Source of the DNA: Cacajao melanocephalus | Taxonomy: Eukaryota; Chordata; Mammalia; Primates; Pitheciidae | Length of the DNA: 64,000 bases | Direction of reading: 5' to 3' | Assembly (NCBI GenBank): GCA_963573385.1 | Contig: CAUYLG010071329.1 | Span: 164,210-228,209 of the forward strand | Program-made: the position numbers and the translations under genes | Shown here: piece after piece, positions 52,886 to 64,000 of the stretch | How the letters are laid out: each line of letters starts with the position of its first letter | How positions within the stretch are numbered: position 1 is the stretch's first letter | The notes under the pieces: model-generated | Seen by the model: the letters and a program-made list of their open reading frames with translations, nothing else | Databases searched by the model: none | What the model was told of the DNA's origin: nothing

Positions 52886-53554
52886 ACTGCTGTATCTGAT
52901 TCATTTATTAGTGTCAAAGGATATCTAAATGTCACCTTATTGCCTAGAGGCATATGTGCTGTCACCCTGTGGGTGTGACATTTTAGATACCCACCTTTAT
53001 TATTCTTCTGCACTACAATTTGCAAAAGAACATCTTCTTAGTGTGTTGTCCAATTTCAGCTGAATAGATTAATACTGTTTTAAACATGCATACCCATATT
53101 TTGTAACCAAGAGCCAGTTTACTCGCGGTCTTGGACTTCAGAGGATTGTTGCATAGTCAAAGCAATTAACTGATCATTGCTAGCCTCATTTTTGACTGAG
53201 AGGATCACTTAGAGGATGCTGAGATATAGCTCTTTTTTTCCTCTCTGCTTACAGTATTATATTTTATTGTGATTGTTTTCTCAGTCATTCCTGATACAGT
53301 TTGCCATATTACAAAGCACTTGCTTATGTTTAGTAACAACTAATATATGTGATATAAATGGTGCATAAAAGACAAAGATATCATTGTATGATCACGATAC
53401 TGTATAAAAATCAAATAAGTTTTATTAAAAAATAATTCTACTTGGCTCTCTTTACCAGCTGGATGGGTATAGAATGCCTTATATAAGTGGACTTAAATTA
53501 TATTAGCTAAGAAGATGAAAATGTCAGGCCAAATACTTTAAAAAAGTAATCTCA
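52886..53554. other. pseudogene upstream flank and intergenic DNA
   Basis: The first 100 bp align by eye with the KRTAP23-1 promoter. The rest is unclassified. Confidence 0.45.
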
Positions 53555-53834
53555 GCTGCAGGTAGTTGCTCACGCCTATAATTCCAGCACTTTGAGAGGC
53601 TGAGGTGGGCAGACCAGCCTGGACAACATGGTGAAAACCTGTCTCTACTAAAATACAAAAAATTACCCGGGCATGGCAGTGGGTGCCTGTAATCTCAGCT
53701 ATTCAAGAAGGTGAGGCAGGAGATTCGCTTGAACCCTGAGGAGGAGATTGTGGTGAGCCGAGATCGCACCACTGCACTTCAGCCTGGGTGACAGAGTGAG
53801 ACTCCGTCCAAAATAAAATAAAATAAAATAAAAA
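53555..53834 (+). mobile_element. Alu, internally deleted, first of a tandem pair
   Basis: Forward Alu from GCTGCAGGTAGTTGCTCACG, lacking about 30 bp after GTGGGCAG, ending in (AAAAT)n. The next Alu begins in its tail. Confidence 0.92.
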
Positions 53835-54145
<311 letters not shown>

Positions 54146-54570
54146 TTAATGGCTCCTTAGGGATTCTGTTTATAAGCAGTAAAGCAAATACCAAATTATT
54201 TTCTTCAAGCACATTGAAAATTGCCGAACAAATAAAAAGTTCCAAAGTAATGTTGCAGATAGTCACATTTCCTTATGTGAGAGGGAGCATTACATCTACA
54301 GATGAGCCTAGATATAGCAATGTGATGACCTGGAGAAGAACAGACATTGGTGAGGACAAGAAAATAATGGCAAATAAATGGGTTTAACCAGAAGGATCAT
54401 AGAATAAAATAAATTTTAAAAATTGGATACATAAAAAGCATTCAGGGAATGGTGACTTAGGTTACATCCAGGATAAAAACATAAAGAAAATAGAGTAAAA
54501 TACATTTATTTACATATGTATGATGTTTAGGAGAAAGTGAATTACACTGTTGTGTACTCTAGTGGATATT

Positions 54571-54757
54571 TTAAATGTTTAGAAATTGACATGTGTACCA
54601 CCTAAATGTTTAGAAGCTTCTAAACATTTAAAATGTGCCAAACAACTAATACATGTTGTTAAATGGTAAACACATTTTAAATGTTTGAAATGTGCTAAAT
54701 ATTTATAATTTCTAAACGTTTAAAACATTTTTAGCAAAAAAATGTTTAGAAATACAG
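54571..54757. repeat. cluster of AATGTTTAG half-sites with a 28-bp perfect palindrome
   Basis: At least five direct or inverted copies of AAATGTTTAGAA-like sequence. Two abut at 54603-54630 to make a perfect 28-bp palindrome centred on AAGCTT. Confidence 0.85.
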
Positions 54758-54864
54758 TTAGGATAAATATTTCATTTTAGGGTGCGTAAAATAATATGTG
54801 TATGGCTCACTCAAAGTATCCACGTGCATTTAGTTTTTGGTAGTAAGTTGCACATATTTATAGT

Positions 54865-55064
54865 CTAATAATAGTTAACATTTATGGAGTGATTTCTATA
54901 CTCAAGGAAATCTTCCCATTTCTTCACATATCCCATCATTAGCCTCTCATTTTAACACCATGATAAAATTGCCATTCATTATCTCTTTTACGTTTAAGGA
55001 AATTGAAATTTTAAGAGGTTCTGTAGTATTTACAAGGCAAATATCTGGTGTTGGAGTTGAAGAT
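54865..55064 (-). mobile_element. MIR SINE, reverse
   Basis: Contains AGTTAACATTTATGGAGTGA and GTTTAAGGAAATTGAAATTT in inverted MIR order. Confidence 0.55.
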
Positions 55065-55065
55065 T

Positions 55066-55372
55066 CATATATACATATGAATTCATATATATATAAAACA
55101 TCATATATATGTATATATGTATATAAACACTGTACATAGTGAGACTCATAAAGTGAGACTAGTTCTGTCTCTCTGTAGATATATATATACACACACAGTG
55201 TTTATATACATATATATGGTGTATATATATGGTTTATGTATATGTATATTATGTATATGTATACATACATTATATATGTGTATATATATGTATATAGTGT
55301 GTATATGTATACATATACATAAACACCATATATATGTATGTATACATATATACATACATATATACATATGTA
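55066..55372. repeat. (TATATG/TACATA)n AT-rich repeat
   Basis: Alternating purine-pyrimidine tract of TATA, TATG and TACA units, self-complementary in many places. It contains a non-repeat island at about 55128-55183. Confidence 0.9.
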
Positions 55373-57809
55373 TGATGTTTCTTCAGGATTCACATGCTTT
55401 GACAATTTAAATGGGTTCACTCTCACAGCAGGCAGAGTAATGTGCAGGTAAAAAGAATACATTATGAACTAAATGCTTAAATCTTCTAAGGAATGTTTCT
55501 AAAGCACAAAAACTGAGAAGACCCTGGAAGTGTAGAAACCAAAGTGGGGACCCTGAGCATGACATTCAGATGATCAAGAACTCCTAGTATATGGAGGACA
55601 GCATGGGAGACCACTCAAAACTTGGGATATCAGTTGGTTGCTAGATCTAGCAGCCCTGACTCCTTTGTCTTTTTAAGCAGCTTGATCCTTACAAACTCTT
55701 TACCTTCCACTAGAACTATTCTAGCTCTTCTTTCATTTTAGGGAGATTGTTATTATTAGTAATCAAGTTATGACTTACCAAAGACACCTAGCTATTTAGG
55801 AATCATATGCCTATGAACAGGCAGGACTCCTTTGGACAGTATCAATTCTACATGATTTCAGCAACTTGAGGGCAATGTGCCTTCATTTGCTATTTATATT
55901 GGAAAGACTTTAAAGTTCAACAGGCAAACATGATAACTTATGGTGTCCATTGATTTTGAGTTTCAAGATCATTAACAAGCTACATCTTGTTTAGGCATTC
56001 CCAACAGATTCATGGTAGATGTTTACTATTCGGGTAATGGATACACTGCAAGCTCAAACTTCACCACTATGCAAAATATGCATGTAAGAAACTTGCATGT
56101 GCACCATCTAAAAATAGAAAAATTAAAAAAAAATTTTGGCGTAGTAATGATTATCTGTTACCATCAAGAATAGAATGTGTTAGTTACAATGATAGTCTAA
56201 TGGACGCCTGGTGGCATTCTGTTTTATTGTTGGCTTTTTTCTTTTTTAGTGGCTATCATTATATGCTGCAGTAATTAATAGGGGTTTGCCCAGAATCCTA
56301 TTTCAAAAGGTACAATATTACTTTAAAAAGGATTTATGCATTTATTTTTTTTCTACCTGTTTTATTCAAACCCAACAAAACAATCATTTAAAATTTAGAA
56401 AAGCAAATATATTAATTTAGTTACATTAAACTTTGTGACACAAAATTTATTTTTAGCCATAGTTGAAATAGCAATGATTTATTTGCTTATGCTTGAAATA
56501 GCCACGCCCTATGAGAATTTCAGCAATGCTGATCAAAGTTTTCTCTATGCTCCTCCTGCTTGCTATAAGGAGACTAATATGTGAGCACTGACAAATGTAT
56601 GACAATCATATACCCAGGGGAATGTGCTCAGAAGAGCAAAGATGTGCTCAAAGGACAGAGATGTCTGAGGCACAGTACCTTCAAGAAATTCAAAATCTAA
56701 AAATTCTCATTCTATATAATTATCATATATATTTGTTATAATAGACTTGTGACTTACCTAATATTTTTACTTCTCAGATAAAAATATAGAGATATATTTA
56801 AAAAGTATTAAAAAATATTTTAACAAAAAGTTATAAATCCAAAAAGTAAGACTAGTTCTGTCTGTCCGCAGATATTTTAATATCCAACCTTACTTTCTGT
56901 GTTTGTTAAGCCATGAAATAAAGCTAACAAATGCTGAGGACCAAATGCATGACACAGCTGAGGTGATTTTATCATTAGGCTCCTTAGTACTTAAAACTTC
57001 TCAGAAGAAAAACAAAAGTGGAGAGAAAGAATAGATTATCCCAGACAGACTACGAATGCAATTGACAGAAGGTAGGGAGTAGAAGAACAAAAGGCAGAGA
57101 ATCCACAGCCATATTCTTTTCTTGTCTAGAATTTTAAAATGAAAACTTTGCTGAGTAGAATTCCATCTCGTGGCTTCAGTAAATGTAGGCTTCTATACAA
57201 AACATTAATCTCCGTGTGTTCACAATTGATTAAAATAACATTTCTGCATCATGTTCCTAGAATGAAGTTTGTGGCTCCCAAGGATATACTAAATGTAGTT
57301 GACTGTTTTTCCTGTTCTCTCTAGTGTAATAATAGACCATGGTAAATTACCCTAAGATTGTCAAAGCTAAAGCATTTTTCAAATTTGGTTTATAAGCTGG
57401 AGAATATGAACAGTCAATGGCACCTCTTCACCTTACAATATCCATAGAACACAGACGGTGAAGTCTCTGAAATCAATTTTATAGTCAAGACATTAACTTT
57501 TGTGGTCATTTGCCCAGCAGAAAGAGTAAGTTATTAAAAAGACAAAATCAGCCACTATTCACTACATTTTATGATCACGAGTGTGTTAATAACTTTCCCT
57601 TCAATTAAATGACTAGTGTTATTTTGCCACTGAAGTACCAAAAAGATAATATATATCAGAGGCAAATTTAGATATTGCCTCTTTGCAGAAATGCCCTGAA
57701 ATGAGGGCAATCACTCATTACCTTGAGCATAGATTTTAACTCGAATTGGTTTGACTGAAAGTTATAATATTATGTAATCCAAAGAAACTTAGGAAAAATA
57801 CTCTTGTGG
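55373..57809. other. intergenic, mostly unclassified
   Basis: AT-rich DNA. An L1 3'-terminal scrap lies at about 56028-56120 (GGGTAATGGATACACTGC). No gene was seen. Confidence 0.5.
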
Positions 57810-57814
57810 TATAT

Positions 57815-58300
57815 ATTAAAATCCCCTGCACTGGTATGTTTCTTATAGCACTATTCACGATGGCAAAGTCATGGAATCAGCCAAACTGTCCATCAATGAA
57901 TGACTGAATTTTAAAAAGTGATACATAAACACAACATGATACTACTCAGCCATAAAAAAAAGAATAAAATTGTGTATTTTGCAGGGGCAAATTGGATGGA
58001 ACTGGAAGCCATTATCATAAGTGAAATGACTCAGAAACAGTGTCAAGTACCACATGTTCTCACTTATGATTGGGAGCTAAACAATGTGTACACCTGGAAA
58101 TACAGAGTGGAATCATTGACTTTGGAGACTCCAAAAGGTAGGCGAGTGGGAGGGGGGTGAGGGATAAAAAATTACCTACTGGAGACAATATGAACTACCT
58201 GGATGAGGATATACTAAAAGCCCCAAGTTCACCACCGCATAATATACCCATGTAACAAAACTGCACATGTATTCTTAAATCTATGAGAATAAAACGAAAT
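57815..58300 (+). mobile_element. L1P-type 3' end
   Basis: Forward primate L1 end: AAACTGTCCATCAATGAATG, GGATGGAACTGGAAGCCATT, ACATGTTCTCACTTATGATT, ATATACCCATGTAACAAAAC. Severely 5'-truncated. Confidence 0.9.
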
Positions 58301-58761
58301 AGAACTTTAGAACAGAAGAGTTTCCATACATCAATAACTGCATCTTCTCACTTTAATTAACAGAGTTTAGTATTCTTATCTTCCAGAAATGCCCACTAAA
58401 AACCTTATAACACTTCCTACCAATGAATAATCTACTTATGTTCTCAACATGTGGTTGACTCTCATTAAACTTAAAAAAAATCATACACTCACATGAGGTT
58501 ATAAAAATAGTAGATAGAGTCCTTTGCCCAGCCTCCTGCAATATGGACAACTTATTTAACCATACTACAAATCAACCCAGGAAATTGACATTGGTGCCAT
58601 GTTGTTAGCTAGACCACAGACCTTACTGAGTTTTACTGGTTTATATATGTGCTCATTTGTGTTTGTATGTGTATGGTTCCAAGTAATTTATCTAATGTAT
58701 AGATTAGTGTAACCACTACCACAGTCCAGAAGAATAATTCTCCCATTTATGATTAACATTT

Positions 58762-58922
58762 ATTTTTATTTTTTTAGAGACGGGGTCTTGCTTTGCTGCC
58801 TAGGCTGGATTGTGGTGGTGCAATCAATAGCTCACTGCAGCCTGGAACTCCTAGCTTAGATCCTCCTACCTCAGCTTCCCAAGGAGCTGGGACTACCGAC
58901 ATTCACCACCACACCTGGCTAA
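58762..58922 (-). mobile_element. Alu left-arm fragment (FLAM/AluJ-like), reverse
   Basis: GAGACGGGGTCTTGCTTTGC to CACCACACCTGGCTAA. Only one arm is present. Confidence 0.82.
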
Positions 58923-58965
58923 TAATTAGCTTCTTAATGTCAGAAAAAAATTAAAAAGGTAATCA

Positions 58966-59330
58966 TTTTAGCTAGCTTGGGGCTGCTATAGCAAAATAAC
59001 AGAGTGGGTGACTTAAAAAACATACATTTACTGCTCACAGTTCTGGAGCCTAGGAATTTTTTAGCTAGTGTGTTTCTGATTAGGGACCTCTTCCTGGTTT
59101 GCAGATGATTATCATCTTGCTTCATCCTCAAAGGGTAGAAAGAGAGCTCTGGCCTCTTGCTCTTATAAGGGCCCTAACCCCATCATGGGCGGTGAGGTGG
59201 GGTCCACTCTAAAGACCTCATCTAAACCTAATAACCTTGCAAAGGTCCTACCTCCAAATACCTTGACATTGGGTAATCCCTATTTCATCAACATATGAAT
59301 TTTGGAGGAACATGAACATTCAGTCCATAT
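58966..59330 (-). mobile_element. MaLR LTR, MLT1-type, reverse
   Basis: Inverted MLT1 order: GGGCTGCTATAGCAAAATAA, CACAGTTCTGGAGCCTAGGA, CTTATAAGGGCCCTAACCCC, CAACATATGAATTTTGGAGG, ATTCAGTCCAT. About 365 bp. Confidence 0.85.
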
Positions 59331-59594
59331 GAATGTTTATGTAATAAGTCAGAAATATAAGCCACATATTTTGCCCTTTTATATTCATAGAATGTTATTT
59401 GATTTAGTTAAATGTGAAGTTAAAAGAAGGAAGCTTGTTTTTTCTAAACAACAACATTAGAAAGTAAAGCAGCATTTGAGGTGAGTGGTGGGAGTAGTAG
59501 TACAGAGCAGAAAGAAAGATGAAGTCAAAATATGGCACATTTATGTAATCATGTCCTTTCATTCCCCAAGTCACATGTAGAAGCAGTGCCACTA

Positions 59595-60110
59595 GAAATG
59601 AAAACTTTTGGATGAACCTGGAGGACATGATGCTAAGAGATATACGTCAGACACAGAAAGAAAAATACTGTATAATATCACGTATGTAGAAATCTAAAGT
59701 AGTTAAACTCACAGAAGCAGAAGGTAGGCTGGTAGCTGCCAGGGCCTAGGAAGAGGGTAAAATGGGAGGATGTTGGTTAAAGGGTAAAATGTTTCAGTTA
59801 TGCAGGACCATTAAGTTCTGGATATCTAACATATAGCAATGTGACTGTAGGTAACAATACTGTATCGTATACTTAAAATTTGCTGAAAGGATAGACCTTC
59901 AGTGTTCTTGCCACAGTCAAATGATCAATCAAATGGAAACTGTGAAGTGATGAATATATTGATTACCTTGACCGTGATGATTTCACAGTATGTGTGTATA
60001 TATTACATATATGTGTATCTTAAAACATCAATTTATACTCCTTAAATTTATATAATTTTTATTTGTCAAGTATACCTCAGTAAAGATGAGAAAAAGAAAA
60101 AAGACTAAAT
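59595..60110 (+). mobile_element. L1M-type 3' end
   Basis: Forward older L1 end: GGATGAACCTGGAGGACATG, AAACTCACAGAAGCAGAAGG, TATACTTAAAATTTGCTGA, ending A-rich. Confidence 0.82.
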
Positions 60111-61342
60111 TGATAAGGTAAAGTAATTATTTCCAGGAAATAATAGGCATAATTTCTTTCTCCTCTTAGTTTCCTTATTAAAGGATAAAATGATATTCAG
60201 ACTGTTGCAGCACATGTGTTACTGAGTTTTACAAATAACATTATTGATTTCACATACTTTTGAAAGAAAAAAATTGTGGAATTTTGGAATGGGGGAAGTG
60301 AGTGGCTATGGGGCCTATCTAGTCATTTTTCAGGGTATTGTCCCTTATCATTGTTTTTGAACTCCTACATAATTCTGTAAGTTGAAGAAAATTGTTAATA
60401 ATGCAAATGATTCTAGTCCATAGAAATGAAATAGTTTCTGTCAGGTGGAATTATACTGATTTTTACTCTTTGAACAGTGCTTACTTTGCATCTATCTGTG
60501 AATTCATTTCAACCTTCCTAACAACCTGTAGAAGTGTGTTCTCTGAATTATCCTTTGAACCAGTTGTAGCATTTTAGTGGTCCCCATATTTATTAATGAG
60601 TTAAATAAAAAATTATATGTGCTTATTTTTTCATTTGTGTAAGAATCATGATTTTACCTTTTTCAAAATTTATCTTAATACTATCGCATCACATTTTAAT
60701 GCCTTCCCTTTCCTTTCCTATGACATAACAGCTCACTCACCATCCCCATATACTACTGCTAACACTCATTATAAAATGTGAATATGTTTGTAATTCTGGA
60801 AGGAACCTCTGAGATTACAAAATATGAAGTGTCATCTCATTTTACATATCAGGAAGGTGACACCCAAGGTTAATTTCTAAGTATAAGATCAAAATCTAAT
60901 TTAAAAAGAGAACCAAGCATATAATCTAACTCCAAACATGTGTTTCTTTACTTACTCTATTTTCCTTTATATGGTTCTATAAATGGAAAAAACTTAAGAG
61001 ATTTCAAAATTTCAGACTACCTACAGTAATCACGTAAATAGAATCACATCTCTAGGTTGACAATGCAGTATATATTTCACTGGAAAAGAGATATTTCTAT
61101 AAAACGTAGAACATCCAAAACACACACCAGACCACACACACTAATGCAAAAGAAGAGAGTACACAGTATTGGTGCTAGTGAATTTTATTCCCCTGTTTCC
61201 CAGTCTAATTTTTCTACTGTTTTCTACTTACTTGTAAGGATCTACTTTACCTAAAAGGATACATGTTGAAATGAAATATTACTGAGATTTAAAACAATTT
61301 TTAATAGATTAATCAAATGAAGGGGTTAATGTACAAAGGCTG
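60111..61342. other. intergenic, nothing firm
   Basis: AT-rich DNA without recognised genes. A possible MIR relic lies at 60770-60900. Confidence 0.45.
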
Positions 61343-61449
61343 TGATATGGTCTGGCTCTGTGTCATCACCCAAATCTCATCTTGAATTGTAGTTCATCAA
61401 ATCCCCACGTTGTGGGAGGAACCCAGTGGGAGGTAATTGATTCATGGGG
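61343..61449 (+). mobile_element. THE1/MST LTR 5' fragment
   Basis: Starts TGATATGGTCTGGCTCTGTG and follows the LTR to GGGAGGTAATTGATTCATGG, then breaks off at a G-rich tract. Confidence 0.85.
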
Positions 61450-61469
61450 AGAGGGGGTCGGGGGTGGGG
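61446..61469 (+). repeat. G-quadruplex motif
   Basis: Four runs of 4-5 G separated by AGA, TC and T (GGGGAGAGGGGG then TCGGGGGTGGGG). A strong four-tetrad motif. Confidence 0.85.
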
Positions 61470-63500
61470 AAGAAAAGCAAAGAGAATAGGTGAGAGTAGA
61501 AAAAAAATAGTTGGAGATTAGCAGAGATGACATATTAAAGAAAGATTACTCATGCAGAGAGTGGAGGAGGCAAAGAATATTCATTTTGTCTGATCCCTGA
61601 AATCTGAATCTTCACATTATACTTTGAAAGGTTTAAATATTGAAAGTATTCTAATGTGTTAATTTCCTGCTCCACTCTTTGCCTCCCTGTTTCAATTTTT
61701 TGCCTTCCACTTCGAAGATTGCGTAAGAATGGGGGAAATTCTTCAAGTCACTCCAGAACTAGATCCCCTATGTCACTGGACACCCCTTCCTTCTATCTTG
61801 GGATTGCTGTGTTTTGAACATTTCTCTGTGCTCATCTCTTTTTACAAGGCTGGCTGGGTGCCTTTTGCTCTTGAAGTTATGAGCTTCTAGCTCCCAGGAC
61901 TTTCTTAATGGCCATGCTACCGTGACCCCTTTGGGTTCGTTTTCTCAAATGGCTTTTTTAATTCACATTTTACTCCTTCTACATTATTTAAAGATAAATT
62001 AGTAGTCTACCTTCAATGCTAATGGCATAATTCAGACAGACTCATAGGATCTTTTTGTCTAACTAATAAAATTTTTTAATTGCCTGTTTACATCAAAGTC
62101 AATGAGTAACTCTGCACTTGATGACAAATTTTTATTAATTGTAAATATTTGTATGCCAGTGCCAGAAGCCTTATTTTATTTCAATTATTTTATTTAGTTT
62201 AAACCTAAAGAAAACTTTATTGACCCATATAATCAAAACACTTAAATGATGAATAAAGCTGGCTTAAGGGGCATGGGAATCAGAGACTCCTGTGTCACCG
62301 GCATTTCTTCCTGTGTCTCCCTTCTCTATTCTTAGTTTCTGTATCGGGCAGGTTTCTATGATGAGAGGATGTGGTTCCCACACTTCCATGCTTAGCCCAT
62401 ATTGTCTACAGTATAAGAGTAAAGATACCCTCTTGTTTCAGATTTAAAAGGAAAAGGTGTCAGGGAAGAAAAATCAGTTAAAGCTCATGACATATTATTG
62501 AAGGAAATTATAATCTTTGAAAGTTATTTTCCCATTCATAGAGAGTTGTTACTAAATATTTTGTGGGTAAGTTTTAACTGAATTTTTATGCTACCTTTAG
62601 CCTCTGAAAGAAATTTCTTTCTCAAATTAAAATAAACAAAGAAGTTGTTATGTCTCAGATCTGAATAGCATCCTACAAATATTTGTTTTTATTCACACTG
62701 TCACAACTGAGCAGTGGATTCCAGGGATATGGAGGAAGGTTATAAGATCTAGAACATTGAAAGTAATCTAATTTAAACTCCCACTCAATGCAGAAATCAC
62801 TGAAGAATAATATATTTTTCCTTGTTAAGAAACTCAATAACTTAAAGAAAAACACACAGGTCATAATAGTTCTATAAATGTATAATTTATAAATATAAAT
62901 TTGTAACAAGCCAAAGTATTTCTCCCTATAACTGTTTCCATTACTCACAGTTGGAAACCTTAAGTTTTTGTCTTCTCTGCTTCTCTCTCTCTCTCTCACA
63001 CACACAGCACACACACACACACACACATACACGCACTGAATAATTTATTTTGTCCTTTATTTAAACACAATCATAATGCCCTCCAGTACCTAACACTTTG
63101 TATTTTCCCTTTTTCATCCTAGCATATCAGATTTTTTCAAATAATTTATATATTTTATATTTAATCACCTAGTTGACATCTTCTGAGCAAACTCTAAATG
63201 CTGTTTTAAAAATGTAAACAAAAAACAAATGTGATCGTCAGCAAAATGTGTCTTTTTTGAAAACTCACCACAATTATGGGCCTACTCTCAATAATTCTGT
63301 TAAGAACCCAACCAGTTTTCATAGCAGAAGACATGCACTTGTTGTCTTTTAGGCAGTGGAGTTCCCACAGAATCTCCCCATATACCAGGCCTGATGACAT
63401 TACCTAGGGAAATAGATGTCCAAAGAAAGGACCTCTGGGGGCCTGCAGCCCCAAAGACAGATCACAAATCAAACTTTGAAAACTAATAAAAGAGAAAAAG
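61470..63500. other. intergenic 3' of KRTAP13-2
   Basis: Unclassified DNA with a compound (TC)n(AC)n microsatellite at about 62981-63034. No gene was seen. Confidence 0.5.
62981..63034. repeat. compound (TC)n(AC)n microsatellite
   Basis: A TC array passes into an AC array with minor interruptions. Confidence 0.93.
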
Positions 63501-63527
63501 AACATACTAGAATTAATAGTAAATGAA

Positions 63528-63533
63528 TTTATT
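63528..63533 (-). terminator. KRTAP13-2: poly(A) signal of KRTAP13-2
   Basis: The minus strand reads AATAAA about 270 bp past the stop codon, giving a 3' UTR length close to what I recall for human KRTAP13-2. Confidence 0.65.
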
Positions 63534-63801
63534 AGGTGAAACAAAACTGAACTTCCATATACGTTATAAGATGAACTTATGTAATAATGAATCACTTGTT
63601 TCAAAATTATAGACATTTGACTCTATATTTTGGTCATTCATTAATTTCACGGTCTGAAAGAATTAGCCTGTCAGCCAGTACTTGATGCCAGAGAAAGGAT
63701 AAAGAGCTAGTGGTAAGAGGGGTTAGCTCACAGAGCTGGAAAAGCCTATGATAGCAGCTCTATATAGAGACTGAGACATTTTGCTTAAAAGGTCTGGAAA
63801 T

Positions 63802-64000
63802 TCAGCAAGTTGATCTACAGAAGATTGATCCATAGGCTGGTCTGTAGCAAGAAGACTGACAGCTCCTAGAAGCCAAGTAGGTTGGGCGGCAGAATCCAGA
63901 TCCATAGCCCAGGGAAGGGAAGCCACAGCCTCCATAACCCAGGGATCTGAAGCCACTGGATCCATAGCCCACTGAGTAGCAGCTCCTAGATCCATAGCCC
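63802..64000 (-). CDS. KRTAP13-2: keratin-associated protein 13-2, C-terminal part (5' end outside window)
   Basis: The last 65 codons are visible, with one extra base at the window edge. They open with four ten-residue repeats each starting GYG (GYGSRSCYSV, GYGSSGFRSL, GYGGCGFPSL, GYGSGFCRPT), followed by YLASRSCQSSCYRPAYGSIF and CRSTC, then TGA at 63802-63804. The CRSTC ending, minus orientation and position beyond KRTAP23-1 identify KRTAP13-2 over KRTAP13-1, which as I recall lies on the other strand. The product is a high-sulfur hair matrix protein, usually about 175 residues. Nothing visible is broken. The promoter and first two-thirds lie outside the window. Confidence 0.9.
   Translation of the reverse strand, partial: GYGSRSCYSVGYGSSGFRSLGYGGCGFPSLGYGSGFCRPTYLASRSCQSSCYRPAYGSIFCRSTC

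Noticed and set aside
54947..55462. Tyr/Ile/His-rich frames on both strands
   Set aside because: Translations of the TATATG/TACATA repeat.
62673..63032. 119-codon frame on the minus strand
   Set aside because: Starts in an (AC)n/(TC)n microsatellite, has no recognisable domain and no KAP-like cysteine pattern.
63723..63995. 90-codon frame MDLGAATQWAMDPVAS on the minus strand
   Set aside because: A shifted frame of the KRTAP13-2 tail. The true frame is the GYGS-repeat one ending CRSTC.

Overview
The window is 64 kb of mammalian nuclear DNA, almost certainly from a simian primate. The support is abundant Alu elements (AluJ-, AluS- and one AluY-like copy), primate-lineage L1 3' ends, a THE1 LTR, a MADE1 element, and a run of hair keratin-associated protein (KRTAP/KAP) genes in the order of human chromosome 21q22.1. 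The KRTAP26-1 and KRTAP27-1 products differ at many residues from the human proteins as I remember them, so the source is probably a non-human simian. Which one cannot be settled by eye.

Layout of the genes, all on the minus strand and all single-exon: a decayed KAP26-like pseudogene (170-646); intact KRTAP26-1 (13008-13643); a second decayed KAP26/27-like pseudogene (28213-28691); intact KRTAP27-1 (35963-36583); KRTAP23-1, short, ended by an in-frame TAG (42851-43024); a KAP13/23-like pseudogene (52495-52885); and the last 65 codons of KRTAP13-2, cut by the right window edge (63802-64000). Each of the three full-length open genes has a TATA box 74-89 bp upstream of its ATG, and the first pseudogene keeps the same spacing. 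The products are cysteine-, serine- and glycine-rich matrix proteins that cross-link keratin intermediate filaments in the hair shaft. They work as a structural gene family, not as a pathway.

The rest is intergenic DNA holding Alu copies, L1 3' ends on both strands, L2 and MIR relics, MaLR LTRs (MLT1, MST, THE1), Tigger1 and other DNA-transposon fragments, a solo ERV1 LTR nested in Tigger1, and many microsatellites. No other protein gene, rRNA, tRNA or CRISPR array is visible.

The most interesting structures are: KRTAP23-1 as a KAP13-type gene whose reading frame and 3' half were lost, with Tigger1 sequence fused directly to the KAP homology; two KAP pseudogenes flanking KRTAP26-1 that may be undescribed; a 210-bp inverted repeat next to one of them; a 5'-inverted Alu with target-site duplication; a low-complexity insertion flanked by a perfect 21-bp direct repeat; a 28-bp perfect palindrome within a cluster of its half-sites; a strong G-quadruplex motif; and a miR-548-type hairpin. 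I found no evidence of a wholly new biological system.
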